Numbered from the stretch's first letter, positions 1 through 11,461 are shown. The stretch is DNA of 64,000 nt from Telmatactis stephensoni (GCA_029948255.1 JALIZF010001697.1:186001-250000); one strand, 5' to 3'. The notes: a model not told the origin generated them from the sequence alone. A program made the numbers and translations.

Positions 1-285
1 TTTGTTAAATGCGCATGCACAGATTATTGATGAAATGACGGATACAAATGTCTTTTAAAGACTCGACCAAAAGTGATCAAGTGGCAACTTGCTATTTTTC
101 TTCTTTCACAACATCATAAGCTTTTATTAAATAGAGCCTTATAATGCTAGCTTTTAAAACATTTCATTTATCAGGAAAGAAAGTTACTATCAAATTTGTT
201 ACATAAACAGTTAAATCTTAAGTAAAAATTGTTGAGTTAGTTTTTTTGCCCAGAACAGAATGTCAAATTTTTGCTAATGTATGTG
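1..285. other. AT-rich non-coding stretch
   Basis: I see no coding potential, RNA gene or repeat structure here. It ends at the TTAA flank of the inverted-repeat element that follows. Confidence 0.5.
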
Positions 286-289
286 TTAA

Positions 290-1044
290 GGCAGCTGGCT
301 ACTATAGAAAATATAGCTTACTCCTCACTTTTGTGTGCAACATGTCATAGCTAGTGCACAGAGATTTCAGTGAACAGGAAAAATCATAGAAACACCTAGT
401 AAGTTTTTGTACAAACATCAGCTTCAAATCTATTCTTATTGATTTTAAAACTAAAAATCATCAGCAAAAAAGTGAAAATGTTTTCTTTTGAGCTTGCACA
501 ACACATCATTTTCAAAATGGCAGCATTTTTTGGTCTATATAGCTATTTTACAACTTCAAAGGCATATAAAACCTGCTGATTTTTCATGGGACCCATTACT
601 TTTTTTGCACTTATTTAGGAAAGCACCTTAAAATTCCCAAACGTCAATTTTTATAAATAAAGTTCATTATTCAAGCATATGAAAAAAATTGATTTGTGCG
701 AAACATTTTGCTCCACACAAGGACAATTTTCATTGGTGCATCAGAGGCAGAAATGCCAAGAAAATAAAGGTATTTTGCTGTTATCACATCAAAAATATTT
801 ACGCAATTGTAGCCTTTGTTGAAAATTGTTATTTCCCTAATTCTTAATTTCTTTTCTATTCACTTCCGGTTTAGCAATTTTTGCATCCAAAATTCGGGGA
901 TTGGCATTCATTCAATGCTGATTATCTCAAAAATGAGTGTGGGACTGCCTTTTTTCTTTTCGTTCTTAGGATCAGCATTAAATTTTGCTCTAGAAAATGG
1001 TTTTAACGACTTTTCATTATTATTTATAATAGTAGCCAGCTACC
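290..1044. mobile_element. TTAA-flanked inverted-repeat element (piggyBac-type MITE), family 1
   Basis: The ends are a 16-bp terminal inverted repeat with one mismatch (GGCAGCTGGCTACTAT on the left against GGTAGCTGGCTACTAT read from the right). TTAA lies directly outside both ends (286-289 and 1045-1048). Duplication of a TTAA target is the signature of piggyBac-type transposition. The 755-bp interior has no transposase; the one reading frame at 816-1073 resembles nothing I know. The left interior resembles the sequence starting at 2476, so this is a dispersed family. Assignment to piggyBac is inferred from the target duplication alone. Confidence 0.75.
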
Positions 1045-1328
1045 TTAAACATGATAATGATCAGGCTCACTAGCATGCAAACGCTGCCAGACAAAATATA
1101 TTTCATTACATTAAATGGCAATCTCCTGGAAACTTCTCATTTAACTGTTAGTAAGTTATTCATATGTTTGACATATTTGTTAATACATTTTTTCTTTTTC
1201 TGATAAACATTTTGTTTTGCTGACAAAAAGTACAATATCGGTTATTCAAATGAGTGATTGATATTAGTCTTTTTTGAAGCACAAATTAATAGTACAAAAT
1301 TCACTCATGCATGTTTTTATACATACAG

Positions 1329-2475
1329 CCCAGTACCAAAGAGTCTCGTGAAGAGATGGCCATGGATGGCGATAGTCATGTAAACAGGATAACACCTTTT
1401 GATGTGGAATTTTTTTAAAAGGAATTCCACAAAATCTTTAAAAAAATGGAGGAAATTGAGTCGTTGCGAAAGCAACCAAGAACTCCCCAAGCTGCTGTAA
1501 GGCGAAGGGAGGAAGTACAGAGAGATTCAAGTGAAGGGCCCTCGGGTGTTAATCTGCAGGTATGATATAATGATTAATGACAAAAATAATATATTATGGA
1601 CAGCCTATTTATCTATAAGACATACCAGACATTGTTTATTTACCTCATTTGATTATATTGTTTATTTATTCCCAAGCAAAAATTAAGAAACTCAGAACTA
1701 ATTCATTCATATTACAATAAAAATAATATTATACATAATTATTTTAGGACTCCATTAGTCGTTGTGAAAGTCCTGCATCGATAAAAAGTGAGGGACAGCT
1801 CAACACAAGTATAGAGGAAGACGAAGAACTTGTAAGTATATGAACTTATTTGTTTTATCTTGTCATCTTAACCCAAATGCTTAAAAAATGCAATTCTAAT
1901 GAAAATCTGCAAAGATACATTGTCAAATGTATGTCTGGTGGGGTCTATCATAAATATACCCCAAGCCATACATTTTCTGTAAAATTAGCTGCAGATTTTC
2001 ATTGGAGCCTTCTAAATCTTTGCACAGTTTCAAAGTGAAACATTCTTTTTAGTATTTTAGGGATCATTATGTCATTATATAGGTTGAAAAAAAATTATGC
2101 TAATGAGCAACTGCCATTTTGGAGAAGGGTCTATTGAAGGCTATTTGCTTTTGAATAATTAATAATATGAGAATTTAATTTACAATTTTGACATCTTTTC
2201 ACAGATTTACCATGGCACCAAAGATCAGAATACAAATCAACTGATTATTGGAAATTTTTGATCTATTGTTGATGTTTAGAGAGAGATTAATTGTGACTTT
2301 TTTCACTAATTTAGCAACAAACATAAAATGTTATTTCAAATCTGGTAGCTAGGGCAAAGAAACTAACAAACTCTCCTTTTATCTCTTTATAGAGTGCATC
2401 AAGATCAAATATGGTTGTTTATTTATTCTGCGCGTGCAGAAAGACATGCAGAGTTGATTGAGGATGATGTTTTAA
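1329..2475 (+). pseudogene. Decayed multi-exon gene fragment, unknown protein
   Basis: Two exon-like segments have good splice sites and matching phase. The first is 1329-1559 (acceptor ATACAG, donor CAG|GTATGA, 77 codons) and the second 1748-1831 (acceptor ATTTTAG, donor CTT|GTAAGT, 28 codons). Read together they give a hydrophilic, charged sequence rich in E, S and R. The first segment has one in-frame TAA at 1416-1418 in a T/A run. A third segment from about 2388 (acceptor TTTATAG) is open as VHQDQIWLFIYSARAERHAE and stops where a TTAA-flanked element begins at 2476; its phase does not follow directly from the second segment, so an exon may be missing. I do not recognise the protein. The internal stop and the insertion suggest a dead gene, but alternative splicing or an assembly error could also explain the stop. 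Confidence 0.45.
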
Positions 2476-2750
2476 GGTGACTGACTACGTTGGCACTGCG
2501 CATTACGTCTTAAGCAATGTCATAGCGCGATTTCAGTGAACAGCAAAAATCATAGAAAAACTTAAGTTTTTGTACAAAAATCAGCTCCAAATTTATTCTT
2601 GTGGATTTAAATACTCAAAATCATTAGAGAATTAAGTAAAAATATTTTCTTTTTGGACAAAACAGTGAGTGCTCGCTTGTTTTCGTCAACACAAATTTGA
2701 ATCAAGCTCGTGCTACGCGTTATTTTTAAAATGGCGGCACTTCCGGTTAG
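2476..2750. mobile_element. Second copy of the family-1 TTAA element, left part only
   Basis: It starts GGTGACTGACTAC right after TTAA (2472-2475). Its interior follows the element at 290 closely: both contain a stretch reading ATTTCAGTGAACAG then AAAATCATAGAAA and a later TTTTTGTACAAA segment. I could not find the matching right end, so the copy is truncated or interrupted; the end given is where similarity fades. Confidence 0.55.
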
Positions 2751-3133
2751 CATTTTTTATCATCATCACCAATCATCATCACATCAGAAAGTTAGCAAAA
2801 TAAAATGTAAGCACGTTTAAAAAAATATTGAAAAAAGTACTAGATATTCATTAAAAATCATCACGTCTTTTCCAAAATTCGCTGAGAATGACTTCTTGGT
2901 CTCAGCTTGTGGTCGCCGGATTACATTCACGCTGCGTGATTATCAACCGTACTCGGATTACCTGGCATTCTCAACTTGAATAACGGCATTCATCACAGAG
3001 TCTTTGTGACTAAGTTCGAGGTGAATCGAAGTACGAAATAAATACATTTGAAAGCATCAAGGCATTGAAAAAAGACAATATTTACCACTATTTCATCATC
3101 ATACGAGTTTAGCTTTAGCCACGGATCGATCGA
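2751..3133. other. Non-coding, no recognisable feature
   Basis: It contains short CATCAT runs and no open frame of note. It ends at the ATCGA target copy of the hAT-like element. Confidence 0.4.
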
Positions 3134-4317
3134 CAGGGCTCGAAATAACGGCCGGTCAAAGGACAATGTCCTTCCAAATTTGCTAGATGACCGGCCAAAT
3201 CGGATTTTGAAAGGACAAATTGACCTGCCACATTTTTAGACAAAAAAAACAATCAATTCCCAAGGGTTTAACTCCCTCAATTTATGTTTCTCACATACTG
3301 CTTTCATGGCTTCCTCGAACGACGCCATTTTGTTTCACAAACTTGCACGAAATTTAAGCCAATCAGCGTCTAGCTACCCGATTATAGTAGGTTAGCTGTG
3401 ATTGGCCAGAATTGGGAATGGAATGTAGCGCTCTGCTGAGCAGGCGTTTGTGGCGAGGGAAATTTACTGGATCGAGACTAAAAACGTCTGCGTAGGAGGC
3501 TACAGAAGGCCCGCAACTGGAGGATTTTGACCCCAAAGAAGCGATTAAGCTATGGGCAGCAGCGACCACAAGAAGACCACACCAGAATGTGCGCAAGTCC
3601 TACACCAAGCAACACAGTGCAGCCAAAAGGCGCAAAGTTTTAATTGATGAATCTTCAACAGAGAGCGAAGACGATGAGTGAAATCAAATAAGTCACAGCC
3701 TGAGATATCGAATGTTTTGTTCTCTTCCTTATGATTATGACTATGTCCATTATATGAACCACGCTATATATTATCTATTAAGCAACGTAAATTGTATTTG
3801 AATATAATCAATGTTTTTTGCTTGTCATAAAAACCAATCTTTTTTCAAGAGGTTTCAGAATATTCAATTGTTATAAAATCGTTTATGTGTTCTGGATTTT
3901 TGTGGCGAAATGTCACGTGACTGCCATGGTCTCGTATCCAGAAGGCCTTGTAATACTCCACTTGCTTACGTTAGTTGTTTTCTCTCTTTTTGAACCCATT
4001 GTGCTATTTCATTGGGCTATGATTGTACTGTAAGTAATCATAGTTTTATTGTATTTGACATTCATTTATTGTAATTTAGTCTTTATATTCTAACTATGCA
4101 ATATATATTTTAGTTAACTGATCAACCTATGTTGATTTTATTTAACATGCGTTCATAATTAAAATGCTTGCCAATCTTTCCGAATACAAAAACCTATAAA
4201 TTAAAAGAAAATAATAGTATACAGTTTTTGTCCTTTCAAAATTCGACATGACCTTCCAAAAATGAATTTGGAAGGACATCTTATCCTGCATATGTCCGGC
4301 CGTTATTTTGAGCCCTG
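3134..4317 (+). mobile_element. hAT-like DNA transposon remnant, internally deleted
   Basis: The terminal inverted repeats are about 22 bp with one mismatch: CAGGGCTCGAAATAACGGCC on the left and its counterpart ending GCCCTG on the right. Both are followed inward by a GTCCTTCCAAATT-type subterminal repeat. Termini starting CAGGG are typical of hAT elements. The flanks carry ATCGA at 3129-3133 and 4318-4322, a 5-bp duplication instead of the usual 8. At 1184 bp it is too short for a whole transposase, but it keeps a C-terminal transposase exon at 3506-3681. Confidence 0.7.
3506..3681 (+). pseudogene. C-terminal exon of a hAT-type transposase (ZNF862-like)
   Basis: After an acceptor-like GGCTACAG, an open frame begins GPQLEDFDPKEAIKLW and ends with an acidic, serine-rich tail ESSTESEDDE and TGA at 3679-3681. 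A GP-x-L-E-x-F-D-P motif followed by a tryptophan near the C terminus is what I recall of hAT proteins of the ZNF862/KIAA0543 type. The catalytic and dimerisation parts upstream are missing, so it is not functional. The family name is an inference from this short stretch and the terminal repeats. Confidence 0.5.
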
Positions 4318-4428
4318 ATCGAACTACGGTAACTTTATTCATAATTCAGAAGTGCTAATAAACCAAACACCAATCTCTCAAGGTGAAAAGCTTTAATATT
4401 ATTAATAATGTGGATTCTTTATATTCCA

Positions 4429-4490
4429 ACCTGCAACCCGCAACCTGCAACCTGCAACCCGCAACCCGTAACCTGCAACCCGTAACCTGT
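4429..4490. repeat. 7-bp minisatellite, CTGCAAC/CCGCAAC type
   Basis: About nine tandem 7-mers alternate between CTGCAAC, CCGCAAC and CCGTAAC. No coding content. Confidence 0.85.
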
Positions 4491-6168
4491 ACTGGAAAGT
4501 ACTGGAACGAGTGGTAGCGAAAGTACCATGGTAGTGAAAAGACCGTAATAATAGACCACTTTCATAATTCAGTTTTTTCCATTAGAGAAGGGCCTTGTGC
4601 AAGAAATTATCAATGCTATGTGGGAAATTACTTCAAGACAAATATTTTCAGAAAATGTTATCACTTTTGGTTCAATATCAAAAAAGTTATGCGCTGTGAA
4701 AAATAGAGAGTTTTGTATGTAATTTTGACCAAAAGCCTTGGTAGCCTCGCTTTGGTGCATTTTCAGAATTTTAAACCCCCATATCTTGTCAAGGATTTAA
4801 TGATTTGTTTTGAAAATTGCACAAATTATCAAAATCAACAATCTTAATAATTTTAAATTGATACAGTTCCAGAAATAGTAATTTTTCACTATTTATGCTA
4901 ATTAGCAGCGGCCATTATGAAAGTCCGTGTATAGGTCGTAATTAAATGTAAATATCTGTAAATAGTTTTTTCTTTCCACTTGTTGATAATATAAATAATA
5001 AGATCTTTAATGTAAAACAATACTTTTATAAATAAAAAACAATACAAAATACAAATACGGGAGTCGATTACTTTACGTGTAGCATGCTGGGCTCACTCAA
5101 ATGGAGGGACGATTGTTGACCACTCTACAGGTATACAAAATGGCGGCTTCCATAAGCCAGCAAACATCTCTACAAACGATATCGAGGTACATAGTTGAAG
5201 AAAAAAAAATGTTCTTCGGACTTTTGCGATAAGGCTTCATGTTCGTGCGAAAAGACTTGAGTTGTGCGGACTGGTATCCAAAATGGCGGCCTGACTCGCG
5301 ACTACAGCTTCCATAAAAAGCCAGCAAACATTTTTATAAATGATATCGAAATACTAACAGTTGAAGAAAAAAATGTTATTAGGACTTTTGCGAAAAGGCT
5401 TTTATATGTTCGTGCGAAAAGACTTGAGAGTTGTGCGAAAAGACCTCAAATAATTCTGACGCTAGATTCGGCGACGGTACAATTATCAGCAGCGAAAAAA
5501 TATTCCATCCATAGAGTTCTTATTCCGAGAAAAAAATGGAAAGCCTTTTTAGAAGAGAAAGCAGTTAAGTTTATACACCATGTCGATTAAAACTACAGAC
5601 TTTGGCGCCATTTTTCGCCTTATTCTGAATCGGTACTTCGAGTGATTTATCGGCATAAAATCACATAATTGTCGAACGCAAAACAATTCTAGTGCAATTA
5701 TTAACCACTTACCAACATGTGTTTTCCACGAACAAATAGTAAAATGCCATATTCTGCGAAAAACCTCAACCAAAGCCGTAACGTTGTGTGTGAGAGACGT
5801 TGCACTTTATCCTCAAACATATCGTTGATCACGTGTTTCCAAGACATCCCAGTATGCATTGCAGCGAAACACAGGAAACCCAATTTGAAAAGAAAGCGAT
5901 GTTTAAAGAGAGCGAATGAGAGTAAAAAAATTGAAGATGCGTCAACAGTTCAAATTTGCGAATTTTCAATATTTAGACCACAGGAAACCCGAAAGTATTT
6001 ATCACATTTAATATAAAACCTACATAACATTTCATAAAATCTATTGTATTCTATTGTCGTTCTATCTACTCTTATGTGTTATTCATTATATTTTTACGAA
6101 TATCAAACGTTACATCAACTGCGTGCTATGTAGGTTCTCCCATCGCCTTTAAAACATCTAGGGTTAAT
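4491..6168. other. Non-coding region with a tandem duplication of about 170 bp
   Basis: Two diverged copies of one segment lie at about 5133-5262 and 5270-5440. Both share AAAATGGCGGC, CAGCAAACAT, GATATCGA, GTTGAAGAAAAA and GTGCGAAAAGACTTGAG in the same order. The second copy keeps an open frame (5264-5590), but the first does not, so I do not call a gene. Nothing else is recognisable up to the MITE at 6169. Confidence 0.6.
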
Positions 6169-6467
6169 TTTTTCCAATTAAAACTCATACAATTGCCCTA
6201 TCGCATAATGACATCACACCAAAACATTCTATTTTTTTGACGCTAAGGATTATGGTCGCCAGAGGGGATCAGAGTGATTGCATATCAAATAAAATGCAGA
6301 TGAGCAATCACTGATACATGATAGATATCAAAACTCGATATATTGAAGTTCTACTTCGAAAAGTAATATAAATAAGTCCCAATTTCCACTGTTTCTGAGC
6401 ATCTATCCCCAATGTAAACAAACTGTGACGTCATTATGCGATAGGGCAATTAAACATGAGAAAAAAA
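6169..6467. mobile_element. MITE-like inverted repeat
   Basis: The arms are about 42 bp. Left: TTTTTTCCAATTAAAACTCA then CAATTGCCCTATCGCATAATGACA. Right: the reverse complement starting TGACGTCATTATGCGATAGG. The interior is non-coding. I could not settle a target duplication. Confidence 0.65.
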
Positions 6468-7286
6468 CAGGAGGATCAAAAAGGCAAATTTGTGGTGCAA
6501 AGCTGTCTCTTTCAGAGAGGCAAACAAACGGCAAAGTTTTAAGAGCTTAACACTCGCCTACGGCTCATGATTTTGTAACCAGTTTCCCGTGCTTTAGTTC
6601 GCCAAGAAACCATTTATTGATTACCTAATTCCAAATTATCATTAAAACATCTAAAAAAATCCATTGTTTTTATGTGTAAATATATAAATGTCATCATGCT
6701 TCAACACAATTTCAGTGGCGGCGGCGCGAAACGAAATGAAAAGTTGGGGGCTGAAAATTTAATAAAAATGTTTTACATTTAAGGCCCTGTTCACATGACG
6801 AAAAGACAGCCCTTCCCCCGTGTTTCCCTGGGCGAGTTAATTTTCCATATATTTCTTTGAAAAATTCAACTTTACGTTTACTCGTCTTCCCGGGGTGAGA
6901 CAGCTCAAACATGATATGCGCGCGCACGCTAATTTTCCGGCGAAAAATGCAGTTGGGCTTACTGTGTCCTCGAGAACCAGGTTTTTGAAATCGAAAGCCA
7001 TTTCGATCGCGCGATAGTACTGCCGGATTAAATAAATTATGATATAATGAATTTTTTCCCCAAACATGGCTCTCTTGAACGATCGTTTCTATAGTTTTTG
7101 CTGTACAAAGACATGTTCATCCTTTATTCCCACAAATAAGTGAGGGGGCTGAGACCCCAAAAAATTTTAAGTTTGCTCCTCCACCCTTCCCATGCCTCCC
7201 ACGCCGCCTATGATTATTTTCAAAATAATAGGTTATTAGTAAGAGGTTTAGTTATCCTGAAAATAAGCCCTATGGCTTAATATCAG
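6468..7286. other. Non-coding, repeat-like
   Basis: Short open frames run on the minus strand near 6712-7067, but they resemble no family and have no splice structure I can support. Confidence 0.35.
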
Positions 7287-7653
7287 CCCGGGAGGCACTC
7301 CATTGTAAAAGGGTTGTATCTCTTAGGGGTAAAAATCAGCGGTTTGGTATCTTTTAGAGTGTTAAAATTGAAGTTTAAAGTTTTTGCATTTCCTGCTATC
7401 TTTTAGGGTATCAAGAGAGCCCATCGCTTTTCGTATTTTATAATTGCGCATAAAGAGTTTAGGAACTTTAAGAAAATACTCAGAATAATGCTCAGAGAAA
7501 CATTTAAAAATTTTGTATATTTTTTGTGTGGTATCTCTTAGGGGTTAAAAATCAGTCCAGCCTTCTTAAAAGACTTCCGGTATCTTTTAGGGGTATTTTT
7601 GAAAATTTCCCACGAGCATATCCGATCCTTTTACAATGGAGTGCCCCCGCCCC
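7287..7653. mobile_element. Inverted-repeat element with GGCACTCCATTGTAAAAGG ends
   Basis: The left end GGAGGCACTCCATTGTAAAAGG is matched in inverse orientation at 7627-7650 (CCTTTTACAATGGAGTGCCCCC). The interior repeats GTATCTTTTAGGG-type phrases several times. The right part is also present in copy C, ending near 25345-25375, where the terminal C run has grown. Confidence 0.6.
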
Positions 7654-7939
7654 AGGGCATTGTTTGTCATTAGTCCGTCGACTACATATGTGTACACATA
7701 ATAGAATATGCATTGTTGGGCGATTGGCTTTATTTTACCCAGCCAACTAACCAAACTACCATGTTCCTGTTCCTGATTTATTCTCTGTAAAGCTAATTTC
7801 CATATAACTTAGATCCAATGAATGACAGCTATATGATGTGAGTTGTTGTTTTCAAAACGTCGCATTACAAATGAAACAATTATGTCTTCACTTTTTGTTC
7901 GAAAACAAATGTTGCATGTTGAATACCAATGCTGAATTT

Positions 7940-8241
7940 ATGCTGAATGCTGTCTACAAACCTAAAAGAACTCTCCGGTCCTCCAAAGAATTACTGCTGT
8001 CTACTCAACCTTTCAACCTCAAAACCTATGGTCATCGCTGCTTCTCTGTCTCTGCTCCTGTTTTGTGAAACTCACTTCCATCGCTATCCGTGGTATTGAC
8101 AGTCTCTCGTCTTTCAAGAAAGAACTTAAAACTCATTTATTTAAGTTAGCTTTTGATTTATGATTGTATTTTTGTTTTGTTTTGTTTACAGCGCCTAGAA
8201 CAGACCTGTATAAGCGCTATATAAGAATATATTATTATTAT
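7940..8241 (+). mobile_element. 5'-truncated LINE, 3' end only
   Basis: The plus strand reads in shifting frames as the C-terminal end of a non-LTR reverse transcriptase: YKPKRTLRSSKELL, LKTYGHRCFSVSAPVLW, then in another frame SSFKKELKTHLFKLAF. This is a common tail of CR1/L2-type elements in aquatic animals. It ends with GCGCCTAG...GCGCTATATAAGAATA and an (ATT)n tail. Copy C at 25660-25667 lacks the segment, so it is a private insertion in copy A. Confidence 0.7.
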
Positions 8242-8342
8242 ATTTTTTTCGGGAATATAACGCTATAGAATTGTATTGTGCGAATTAAAAATGTTGCAAA
8301 GCGAATTAAAAGTAGTGCAAAACTTCCTGTAGTCCATACAAA

Positions 8343-9059
8343 CTACAATAAGTACCAAACCATCACGGCAATGATAACAGTGAAGACAGACATCATCAAC
8401 ACCAACTCTTTAAACATTCTACGTCCAGCAATCGACTTGTTGGTTTCGTCTGCAATGGCACTACTGTTCACATTCAAACGAGGGAAAGGTTCATCTGGCA
8501 CAGGAACCCCAAGAAACTCACACAACGGTTTCCATCCTTGTTTGACATTCCACACTAGCAATTTATCCCGAGGGACCAAAGCTTTAACCCGAGAGTTGTG
8601 ATCTGCATAAAGCTTAGCTAAATACTTAGAATCGCCATTATTAAACGTCTTAGTTAACTCTAGGTCGAGAAGTCGTTTCCATTTTCTTCCTGTTGGGGTT
8701 ATTACGAATCCTAGTTGTGTCCACCACTGTTCCTGCGTAGTAATTGTAAGTTCATAGGTTTTTAAAGCACTTTTCACCCAGACTTCTACGTTATCACGTT
8801 CTTGAAGGACAACTTTTGCGTCGGGAAAGCAACGTAGAATTTCATCCCAGAAAAAGCAGACAGGAGAGTCACAGACAGCATCTATGTCAGCGTACATTGC
8901 TGTAAAGTCTGGTATTTTACCTTCCAGGGCGTTAGCGTATTCAACAGCACTGTAACCATAATGTTCGACATAGTCATGAACCCTGTAACCAAGAATTCGT
9001 AGTGCAGCCGCTAGGGAAGTTGTGCCAGTCTTTGGAAGACCTGCGCAAATGAGCTTCAT
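8343..9059 (-). CDS. Sulfotransferase-like P-loop protein with C-terminal membrane anchor, copy A
   Basis: The intact 238-codon frame starts MKLICAGLPKTGTTSL. Residues 7-16 (GLPKTGTTSL) match the 5'-phosphosulfate-binding loop of PAPS-dependent sulfotransferases. VVLQERDNVEVWVKS near residues 83-97 fits the 3'-phosphate-binding segment. The overall pattern is that of the Sulfotransfer_4 family (PF17784), which is common in invertebrates. A hydrophobic helix closes the protein (about 215-238), with no N-terminal signal, suggesting a tail-anchored enzyme; that topology is an inference. The ATG follows a short leader after an acceptor-like TTTTTTCAAG, so a 5' untranslated exon probably lies upstream. 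The substrate cannot be told from sequence. The closest relative is copy C, with a one-residue length difference. Confidence 0.85.
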   Translation of the reverse strand: MKLICAGLPKTGTTSLAAALRILGYRVHDYVEHYGYSAVEYANALEGKIPDFTAMYADIDAVCDSPVCFFWDEILRCFPDAKVVLQERDNVEVWVKSALKTYELTITTQEQWWTQLGFVITPTGRKWKRLLDLELTKTFNNGDSKYLAKLYADHNSRVKALVPRDKLLVWNVKQGWKPLCEFLGVPVPDEPFPRLNVNSSAIADETNKSIAGRRMFKELVLMMSVFTVIIAVMVWYLL

Positions 9060-10319
9060 TTTCCTGACCTTTGGACCTTGTAGATGGGACTTTTAGCCTT
9101 GAAAAAAGAGAAGGGATGAGTTACAATATACATTTCTCCTGCGCATGCATGTTGAGGTTAAAATACACCAGTCAAGTGAAGCCTCCGCCCGCGCCCTCGC
9201 CTCCCCCGGGGCATAGGACTTTCGCATAAAATCACTACATTTTTGTTCCCCGCTTGGCGGGGGATTCACTTGTATTACATTATATTTGGATTAAGACTCT
9301 GCGAGCTAGGATTTATGAAATTAACGTGCTGACCCCACCGCCTTGTCACCTCTCGCGCACTAATAACGGTGTTTATAGCTTTATATTGGTTTGCATATTA
9401 AAAACTTTTCGTGTGTTAGTTAACTGTTCCAGTACGCTGCACTGAATTATGGGACGACTGTTTTGGGGCACGCCATCTCATTTTAAGTTGCAGTAAAGTA
9501 TTTGCAGACGATTGTAAACACCTAATCTTAATCATACTTTTTCTTTGTTTCGATTATTTCTCATATTTATTGTACTATATCACGTCTACAAGTCTTCAAG
9601 TGAAATTTTTCCCCTGCTTCTAATCAAGTGATTCGCCAAAAACAGTTCCATTATGATTCAATGCGATTGGAACTGAAAACGTTAGCGCGATCCTTCTCTG
9701 ATAGTATTCAAAAGCCTAACGCTATAGTGCTATGGTGTATTTGACTTTTTACGTGGTCAAAAATTAATTGCAAAAGTCATCGACCATCTATAAGCCCCTA
9801 GCGTGATGACGTCTTTGTCCCCCTCTCTATACCAGAATCCTTTTCAAGAACCTTTCATATTCCTTTTTTTATTCCTTCGAGAATACAAACAAAATAGTTA
9901 GCGTTTTAATTACCGATCAAAAAGCTACTCGAAAAGCATTCTGGTATAGAGAGGGGACAAAAAGCAAATCAATGGAAATTATTTCATTTTGAAACCTTTC
10001 ACGATGAACGAAATTTACTGGCAAATGTGTACAAACTGCATCATGCAAAGTTCTTTGCTACCTTGTTTTATATCAGGGGAGTACAGGGGATTCAATCAGA
10101 TCACGTCAAAGCATGATCGATCATTCTCCTTTTTCGTGATTCGGAATCGAGAGAAATCATTTCTCATTTTTCATGCAAGAACAACACATCTTACGTAATG
10201 CGGGAAAAGCCAGCGAAGATAATAATTCGAAATCTGTGGATTCCTTGTCCTCTTTCGCGTGAAATGATTCTCGCTAGAAGCAAATTAAAAAGGTATGAAA
10301 GAGTCATTCAAATTCTTTT
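9060..10319. other. Upstream region of the copy A sulfotransferase-like gene
   Basis: Non-coding and shared with copy B (18756-20467). It has a GC-rich CTCCCCCGGGGCATAGG segment near 9205-9225 and a small CCCCGCTTGGCGGGG hairpin near 9247-9261. The uninterrupted target of the copy B MITE reads AAACAGTTCCATTATGATTC near 9642. Confidence 0.6.
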
Positions 10320-10323
10320 TTAA

Positions 10324-11030
10324 GGTGATTCCTCTGTAATAGATCCTACCGATAGAAATCGCTTAAAATTTGATATTTTGTAGGTTTTGAGTTACTTATC
10401 TCGTAACTAACAAAAAAAGAGGGGGTCACGGTACTTGTTTAGGAAATATTTGGCTTGATAGACAAGGGAATTTTAGCGATTTCGCGCGAACGTTCGATGT
10501 TTTCCAGCTAATTCGTTGATATGTCTATCTGGTCTCAGAAAAAGACTCCAAAACTCAGAGTTAGCATTATTTTAGTAGAAACAGGTAAAATAGTAAAATA
10601 TCTCGCAAGAAAGCTTATTTTAACTTCGATAGCGCATTTCATTGGAACATTTTTTGCATCATTTAGAGAGCAACATACGTCAAAGTTTTCCATGTTCCTA
10701 TCGATAGATTTTCTTAATTTTCAAATATGTTGTGTAAATCATTGCGTGAATGCAAGTTTTGAAATAAGAAATGGGGGTCACGGTGCTCGTTTGCGAGATA
10801 TTTTGTAAAACATCATCATAATAGAGCTAAAAACGGCACTTTTTCGAGAAGGGAATGGGGCGAGTTTCGCAAAACTTGCTTTTTATCGCACCAAAGATTA
10901 GAAAAATTTCCAAAATCGAGTTTTGTATCCTTTTTGATTATACCTTGAAAGAAAATGCTCGTAAAGTCGCGATTTATGCTTTTTGAACCATGCGCAGTAG
11001 GCGTGCACGGTGCAAAACAGAGGAATTACC
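10324..11030. mobile_element. TTAA-flanked inverted-repeat element, family 2
   Basis: The ends are GGTGATTCCTCTG and, inverted, GGTAATTCCTCTG. TTAA lies at 10320-10323 and 11031-11034. Copy B lacks the element and has a single TTAA at 20468-20471 between the same flanks, which fixes both ends exactly. The 707-bp interior has no transposase. Confidence 0.85.
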
Positions 11031-11461
11031 TTAATGTTCTGCTTTTTTCTGCATGGATTTATTCAAACTGCGTGAACGAACACCGACAAGGTAATTTAGT
11101 TTCCTTATTGTTTCCCTGTCGGTCACTCGCGGGAACCGCGCGTGAAAACGAGTACAAATATCTCGCGATATTTGTATTGTAGGAAACCAGTTGTACAAGT
11201 TGTCGAAATACGCGCCATCACCACTTCGTATATGCAAGTGAAAAACCTCGCGCGCGCCAGAAAACTAGCTTATAGTTTGACTTGTTGTCACCTTTCAGCC
11301 AATCAGAGACCGCACAGCTCGCGCCACACGCCAAAGTCACGGCAGACTGTCACGTTTTCACAATGTTATTTCAAAAGAACTTTCTCGTCCTAAAATGCGT
11401 TTTAAAAAGGCGTTTTTTTCGCGTTTCTTCTTTTTCAGTGTAGACAGTTGGATAATAAATA

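Noticed and set aside
8278..8601. Plus-strand open frame repeated at 26545
   Set aside because: Antisense shadow of the sulfotransferase-like genes.
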